Shown in pieces: positions 7,513 to 11,192 of a stretch of DNA of 11,192 nucleotides. The translations under genes were made by a program, and so were the position numbers. The stretch comes from Ochromonadaceae sp. CCMP2298. Taxonomy: Eukaryota > Sar > Synurophyceae > Ochromonadales > Ochromonadaceae. The notes below the pieces were generated by a model that made no database searches, had not been told where the DNA came from, and saw nothing but the letters and a program-made list of their open reading frames with translations. The stretch covers positions 1 through 11,192 of the forward strand of contig MU634603.1 of assembly GCA_026770595.1 (NCBI GenBank), in the 5' to 3' direction. Position 1 is the stretch's first letter, and every line of letters begins with the position of its first letter.

Positions 7513-7533
7513 CTACCCTTCCTTTGTCTCTGC
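7466..7533. repeat. 18-bp direct repeat straddling the phosphatase stop codon
   Basis: CCCTTCCTTTGTCTCTGC occurs at 7466-7483 and again, exactly, at 7516-7533, 50 bp apart. The second copy encodes, on the minus strand, the last residues of the phosphatase (AETKEG); the first lies in the presumed 3' untranslated region. Between them a 12-bp ACCCCCGCCTCT motif is itself repeated. This looks like local tandem duplication of the gene's 3' end. Confidence 0.85.
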
Positions 7534-8988
7534 CAGCGCGTCCTCTGCCCTCTTGAGCCTCATCAGAAACTCCGGCAGCTGGCCGATGGGGTCGATTATG
7601 GGGCGCAGGCGCTTGGCGGCCATGATGGCGGTGGGCACGTCCAGACCTGAAGGGTGATGATACGAGAGTGATGAGGCGACAGGCGATGAGACAGTGATAC
7701 GTAGGTGGTTCAGACAGGGGGTGAGACAATAGGGGGGAGCAGACGGGGAAGGATAAGTGTAGATAGTATTGTGTAACAACTACCCACCTGCGTAGTGGAT
7801 GAGGCAGGCCACGCCCGTTGTGCCTGCTCGGTGCGCGCCGGCCAGGCAGTGCACCTACACATGTAACCGATAATTCGACATAATTCGACATAATTCGACA
7901 TAATTCGACATAGTTCGACAGTTGGACAGTTCGACAAGGACCATGCATTGAGGTCGACGATTTGCGTTGCGGGGGAGGGGACAGGGGGGAAGGAGTGTGT
8001 GAGTTTGTGCCTTGTGTGCTTAGCATGTGTACTACGGAATATAGGCCTGGAATGCTAATTTCAGCGGTATGTTAGACAATACACTCACGAGCACGCTCTC
8101 TCCGCTGAGCAGTGCCTTCGTTACGAAAGCGAACATGGGGGCAGCGAAGGCTGTGGAGGGGACGGGGGGTGTGCGTGTGAGAGAAAGGGATGGTGTGTGT
8201 GCATATATGGGAAGGGTGTGTGCGTTGGTGTTTTAGGGGTCGGGGGGGTGGGTGGGTGGGGAGGGTAAGGGGGGTATGGTTATAAACGAAGCGAAGGTAC
8301 CCGGTAGTGTACAAAAAAAGATACGAAATACGACACGAAATACGACGGCGTACCGATGACGGATGCGTTGGTGGCGTTGACGAATCTCTGCCAGTGTGAG
8401 ATGGCGAAGTTGTAGTATTGCAGCTTGCCCTGGTGGTAGTCGGGAATCTTGCTGTCTCCAAAGGTGCAGTTCACCACGTGCGTGATGCCGTTCTGCCTGG
8501 GGTGGATGGGACAGAGCGTGTGAGAAGAGGGGCGAGGGAGATGGATGAGGGGTATGGAATACAGTCGCCAAGTATAGACAGTGAGAGGCACAGCGCAGAG
8601 AGCAAAGAGAACGAGAGCAATACAAACACCCCTATCCCAAGTCACGTGTCCTTATGCCACCAACTTAAATACTTACCACCACCCACCCACACATCCCCAT
8701 CAATTCTATCCATCCCACCCATCCCATCCATCCCCATCCATCCCACCCATCCCCACGCATCCCATCCATTCCACCCATCCCATCCATTCCACATCGCCCT
8801 CACCTGAGGATCGTCATGCTCTCGGCAGCCGTCTGGTTGCCAACGTAGATAGTGCCTCCTCCCTGCGGGTGCCTCCAGATGGGGTCCACGGAGTTCCAGT
8901 GCCCCTGCTGTTGCGATGAGGGGTCGAGGTTGAGACGCGTCCAGAGTGCCCTCGCCTCATCGTCGAAGTCCATGTTGCGCCGGGACAT
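7513..8988 (-). CDS. Dual-specificity protein phosphatase (HCLAGAHRAG type), complete, five exons
   Basis: Exons on the minus strand: 8988-8804, 8496-8354, 8150-8089, 7854-7788 and 7646-7513. Phases 2, 1, 0 and 1 match exactly, giving 196 aa and stop TAG at 7515-7513. Introns are 307, 203, 234 and 141 nt with GTGAGG, GTACGC, GTGAGT and GTGGGT donors. Known: this is the cysteine-dependent phosphatase superfamily, signature H-C-x5-R, hydrolysing phospho-Ser/Thr/Tyr via a phosphocysteine intermediate. Seen: IYVGNQTAA (substrate-binding strand region), NGITHVVNCT (about 64-73), YYNFAIS (89-95), the P-loop VHCLAGAHRAGTTG with Cys133 and Arg139, and GVACLIHY after it, then a helical C-terminus (DPIGQLPEFLMRLKRAEDAL). 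The residue after Arg is Ala instead of the usual Ser/Thr, as in a protist-rich subgroup of these enzymes. By eye there is no Asp near position 101, where the general acid is normally found. The protein is a single catalytic domain without signal peptide or membrane segment, so probably cytosolic. Substrate unknown. Confidence 0.92.
7871..7920. repeat. 10-bp tandem repeat (TAATTCGACA x4 plus TAGTTCGACA)
   Basis: Five tandem units, the last with one change, followed by two degenerate units (GTTGGACAGTTCGACA). The array lies in phosphatase intron 3, beginning 16 bp from the 3' splice site at 7855. Unlike other intron arrays in this window it is A/T-rich. Confidence 0.95.
8236..8274 (+). repeat. 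G-run tract with quadruplex potential in phosphatase intron 2
   Basis: Seven to eight runs of three or more G (GGGG, GGGGGGG, GGG, GGG, GGGG, GGG, GGGGGG) within about 40 bp on the plus strand satisfy the usual four-run quadruplex pattern. The phosphatase transcript carries the C-rich complement. Confidence 0.75.
8681..8792. repeat. CATCC/CACCC minisatellite in phosphatase intron 1
   Basis: Imperfect CCATCC, CCACCC and CCATTCCA units run almost to the 5' splice site at 8803. In the transcript they read as GGATGG/GGGTGG units, so this is a G-rich array at the start of the intron, opposite in base bias to the pyrimidine arrays near acceptors elsewhere in the window. Confidence 0.9.
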
Positions 8989-9402
8989 GTTGGAAGTTGG
9001 AGAGAGAGAAACAAAACTTGCCGAAAGGGCACCTCACAAGTGCACCTCACAAGAGGGGTAGGACCTAAAGAAGTGGATGCTTGCATTGCTTCCCCCTTGA
9101 GACATCATCCTGTACCAAATACTTTACTGTACAAGCAAACTGTACCAAATTGATTGCCGTCATAAACTGATATTTGATCGAGCAGAAGCCTATATCTGTA
9201 CACTTCTTATACATTCAAAGGGCCCCCTCGACGCGCGGTGCGCGCGTTCCCGTTGCAAGACCTTCATCGCGATCTTCCAATTGTGCAGTTGTTGTGCCGT
9301 TGTTGTGCATTTGTGCCATAAGTTTGTGGGGAGGGCGCCTTGGGGTGGTCGAGCGACAACGGGCTGGGATTATAACACCTTCCACAAGTTCAAATCAACA
9401 TT
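8989..9402. promoter_or_regulatory. Divergent promoter region with short direct repeats
   Basis: This 414-bp spacer separates the start codons of the minus-strand phosphatase and the plus-strand gene at 9403, so it probably carries both promoters. It contains a 12-bp direct repeat GCACCTCACAAG (9029-9040, 9042-9053), an 11-bp direct repeat CTGTACCAAAT exactly 30 bp apart (9110-9120, 9140-9150), and a GC foldback ACGCGC-GGTGC-GCGCGT at about 9233-9249. GGATTATAACACC at about 9368-9380 is a weak TATA-like stretch upstream of the plus-strand ATG. None has proven function. Confidence 0.45.
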
Positions 9403-11102
9403 ATGGAAGCCCGGGACACGCTGATCGCCTTCCTGCACGAGCAGAAGAGTGCGGGACAGTCTGTCGTGGAAGAGGACTCCGTGGAAGCGCTGGTGGAGAG
9501 CAACTTCGATCTCATCGACGACGGCGTTACGAGGAAGCTCATCGACCGAGCTCTGGCGGAGAGAGATACTCGGCTGGCGCAGAAGGGCAGCGACTCTGAG
9601 TTGTTGGGATCCTGGGGGGTGAGTTTGAGCGGGTTTGAGCCTCTATTTGAAGGTTGTCGCGCAGGGCTGTGGGTTTTCGGGTGGTGATGACGGTGCGAGA
9701 CTGGGCATGGTTTGTAACGCTCCCACTTTGTTAACAGGCGCATATCCGTCACCTGCCGATCTGCTATCTTCTTGCTCCCTGCTCCCTGCTCCCTGCTCCC
9801 TGCTCCCTGCTCCCTGCTCCCTGCTCCCTGCTCCCTGCCCCCTGCCCCCTGCTTCTACTGCTCCCTTCTGCTCCCTGCCCCCTGCCCCCAGGTGATAATC
9901 GACGCAATCAAGGAGGTAACTCTGGTGCGTAGGGACCGGGCGGGCGAGCTGCTTCAGTTGATCGTGTCCACGGGGATGCAAAAGGGACCCAAGGTAGGTC
10001 CCAGTCATTTCCACTCTCCCACCCCTCAATGGACTCCACTCACTCTCCCACACGCGTACGCACTCGCTCCAATTATGTCTAATTGCCCTCTATACCCCGT
10101 ACCCACTCCTCTGTCTCCCTTTCCTTCCGCCTGTCTCGCTGCCCCTGCACCTTGCTCCTGCACCCCCTCGCCCACTGTCTCTGCTCTTCCCCCGCCTACC
10201 CCCCTGCCCCCTGCTTCCCACACTTCACCCCCATCCCGCACAATGCCTGTGTATTACTCCCTCGCTCTCTATGCTATATTACTGTGTATTACTCCCTCGC
10301 TCTATGCTATATGTTTCCCATCACCCACCACCACCATCAAGGAGCTGGAGGCTCTCGTGTACGCTCTTCGTGACAAGGGGCAGGTTGACCGATTGCTGAT
10401 AGATCTAGTGTCCACCTCGGCTCAGCAGTGCAAGCAGCAGGGCAACGCGTTGGCGGACATTCTGCTCTACTGTCAGGCCTTTCTGGAGAAGACAAAAGAC
10501 CTGAAGTCGGCGCGGGTGACCTCCCCCCCCACTCTCGCCAAGGCAGGCGCAGGTTCAGGCAGCACAGCTTCTTCCCCTGCCCCTGCCTCTACCTCTGCCC
10601 CTGCCTCTACCCCTGCCTCTTCCTCTGCCTCTGCCTCTGCCTCTACCCCTGCCTCTTCCTCTGCGTCCGTTGCCTCTGAAGATGAGGAAGAGGAGGAAGA
10701 GGAGGAGGAGGAGGACGAGGAGGAGCAGGCGAAGGTGGCCGCGGGCACTCTGCTGAGGGAGTTGCTTAAGGACGCTGCTGGTGATGCGTCTGCGCTCCGG
10801 ATGAAGCTGCAGCAGTATGTGCTTACAGGTGCGAGAGGGGGGGTAGGGGGGTAGGTGGAGGGGGTGTAGAGAAGGTGCAACTACTGTTCTGCTGCCCCTT
10901 CAAGACTCCCCCAAATCATACTAACTGCTCCGCGCCCCTCGATGCCTTGTACCCCTAATTTCCCCCACACCCCCCTCCTACGCTCCTGGTCCTGCTATTC
11001 CTGCCCCCCACACCACTAGGAGAAATCGGGGCGCCCTTCGTGAGCGTGCTAGAAGACAACGTGGCCGCCTGCAGAGCCGCGCAGTACGTGAATAAGCTCA
11101 AG
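9403..11102 (+). CDS. Unrecognised helical protein with A/S/P/T linker and acidic run, 5' part (partial)
   Basis: Four exons, 9403-9618, 9892-9993, 10342-10828 and 11020-11102, join in frame to 296 codons. Introns are 273, 348 and 191 nt, and a fourth donor (GTACAG) at 11103 shows the gene runs past the right edge. I do not recognise the family. Exons 1-2 and the start of exon 3 are predicted helical by composition (FLHEQKSAG, IIDAIKEV, ELLQLIVSTG, DILLYCQAFLEKTKDL), as is the part after the linker (LLRELLKDAAGD, LRMKLQQYVLTG, FVSVLEDNVAACRAAQYVNKLK). Between them lie an Ala/Ser/Pro/Thr-rich linker (about residues 163-218) and 16 consecutive Asp/Glu residues (about 219-234). No signal peptide, membrane segment or catalytic motif is visible. 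The short helical segments separated by flexible loops would suit a helical-repeat adaptor, but that is only an impression. Phase consistency over three introns makes the gene itself credible; the exon 3 acceptor (CATCAAG) is the least typical splice site. Confidence 0.75.
9774..9890 (+). repeat. 7-bp minisatellite (GCTCCCT) in intron 1 of the last gene
   Basis: About nine tandem GCTCCCT units (9774-9837) decay into CCCCCTG and CTCCCTTCTG variants up to the 3' splice site at 9891. The array is the polypyrimidine tract of this intron. An alternative acceptor, TTGTTAACAG, lies upstream of the array at about 9738. Confidence 0.95.
10247..10312 (+). repeat. 35-bp tandem duplication in intron 2 of the last gene
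   Basis: CTGTGTATTACTCCCTCGCT begins both 10247-10279 and 10282-10312. The two copies are identical except for a 2-bp CT difference in the following CTCTCT stretch. They end 29 nt before the acceptor at 10341. Confidence 0.95.
10571..10729 (+). repeat. Coding low-complexity tracts (CCTCTG units, then GAGGAA)
   Basis: A hexanucleotide-like CCTCTG/CCCCTG array (about 10571-10677) encodes the A/S/P/T linker of the last gene, followed directly by a GAG/GAA array (about 10678-10728) encoding the acidic run. The reading frame stays open throughout. The pyrimidine units resemble the intronic arrays of the same gene, suggesting that slippage affects exons as well as introns. Confidence 0.9.
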
Positions 11103-11120
11103 GTACAGTGGGTAATGTAG

Positions 11121-11192
11121 GGGGGTGCGGGTATTGTAGAGGGTGCGGGTATTGTAGGGGGGTGCGGGTATTGTAGGGGGTGCGGGTATTGT
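11121..11192 (+). repeat. 17-19-bp tandem repeat (GGGTGCGGGTATTGTAG), four copies to the edge
   Basis: Four near-identical units differing mainly in the number of Gs start 18 nt after the donor at 11103, inside intron 4 of the last gene, and run off the right edge. Each unit has two G runs, so the array is G-rich on the transcript strand. Confidence 0.95.

Noticed and set aside
7871-7920. Possible CRISPR array (regular 10-bp repeats)
   Set aside because: Units are directly tandem without spacers, far too short, and lie in an intron of a eukaryotic gene.
9192-9262. GC-rich foldback upstream of the last gene as a terminator or RNA gene
   Set aside because: It is short, single and imperfect, with no T-tract or RNA landmark. 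It is noted only as a feature of the promoter spacer.
9772-10854. 360-codon plus-strand ORF spanning the last gene's introns
   Set aside because: It happens to stay open through two introns. The intronic parts are pure satellite translation (LLPAPCS repeats), whereas splice sites give a coherent protein.

Overview
This is a stretch of eukaryotic nuclear genome, most likely from a compact, fairly GC-rich unicellular flagellate. Every recognisable gene is broken by short GT-AG introns of about 70-350 nt. Donors are mostly GTAAG/GTGAG-like and acceptors are pyrimidine-rich. Reading frames rejoin exactly across the predicted introns. Gene spacing is a few hundred bases. A CEP131-type centriolar satellite or ciliary protein implies an organism with basal bodies or flagella. 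I cannot name the lineage from the sequence alone. There is no sign of prokaryotic operons, CRISPR arrays, phage or plasmid genes.

Layout, left to right. (1) 94-480, minus strand: 5' two exons of an RNA polymerase III subunit RPC7/Rpc31 homologue, running off the left edge. (2) About 590-1840: an accessory patch without conserved genes. It holds two diverged direct copies of a repeat (633-850 and 1294-1490), an inverted-repeat pair, a 20-bp perfect palindrome, a small acidic ORF between the copies (974-1243), and a separate MITE-like foldback region (about 1648-1830). (3) 2306-3569, plus strand: a three-exon very-long-chain 3-oxoacyl-CoA reductase (HSD17B12/Ifa38 type), complete at 310 aa with an ER-retrieval-like C-terminus. 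(4) 4076-6753, minus strand: a CEP131/AZI1-like coiled-coil protein. Five exons join in frame to 695 aa. The last exon on its own would look like a separate intronless gene, but its end resembles the CEP131 C-terminus. (5) 7513-8988, minus strand: a complete five-exon, 196-aa dual-specificity phosphatase with an HCLAGAHRAG active site. (6) 9403 to the right edge, plus strand: the first four exons (296 aa) of an unrecognised helical protein with an A/S/P/T-rich linker and a run of 16 acidic residues.

The genes are unrelated housekeeping and cell-biological functions (transcription, lipid elongation, cilium or centrosome, signalling), as expected for an ordinary eukaryotic locus rather than a dedicated system. 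The phosphatase and the last gene are divergently transcribed from a 414-bp spacer with short direct repeats. The unusual material is the non-coding repeat patch at 590-1840 and the fact that at least seven of the introns carry their own, mutually different, mini- or microsatellite or low-complexity tract.
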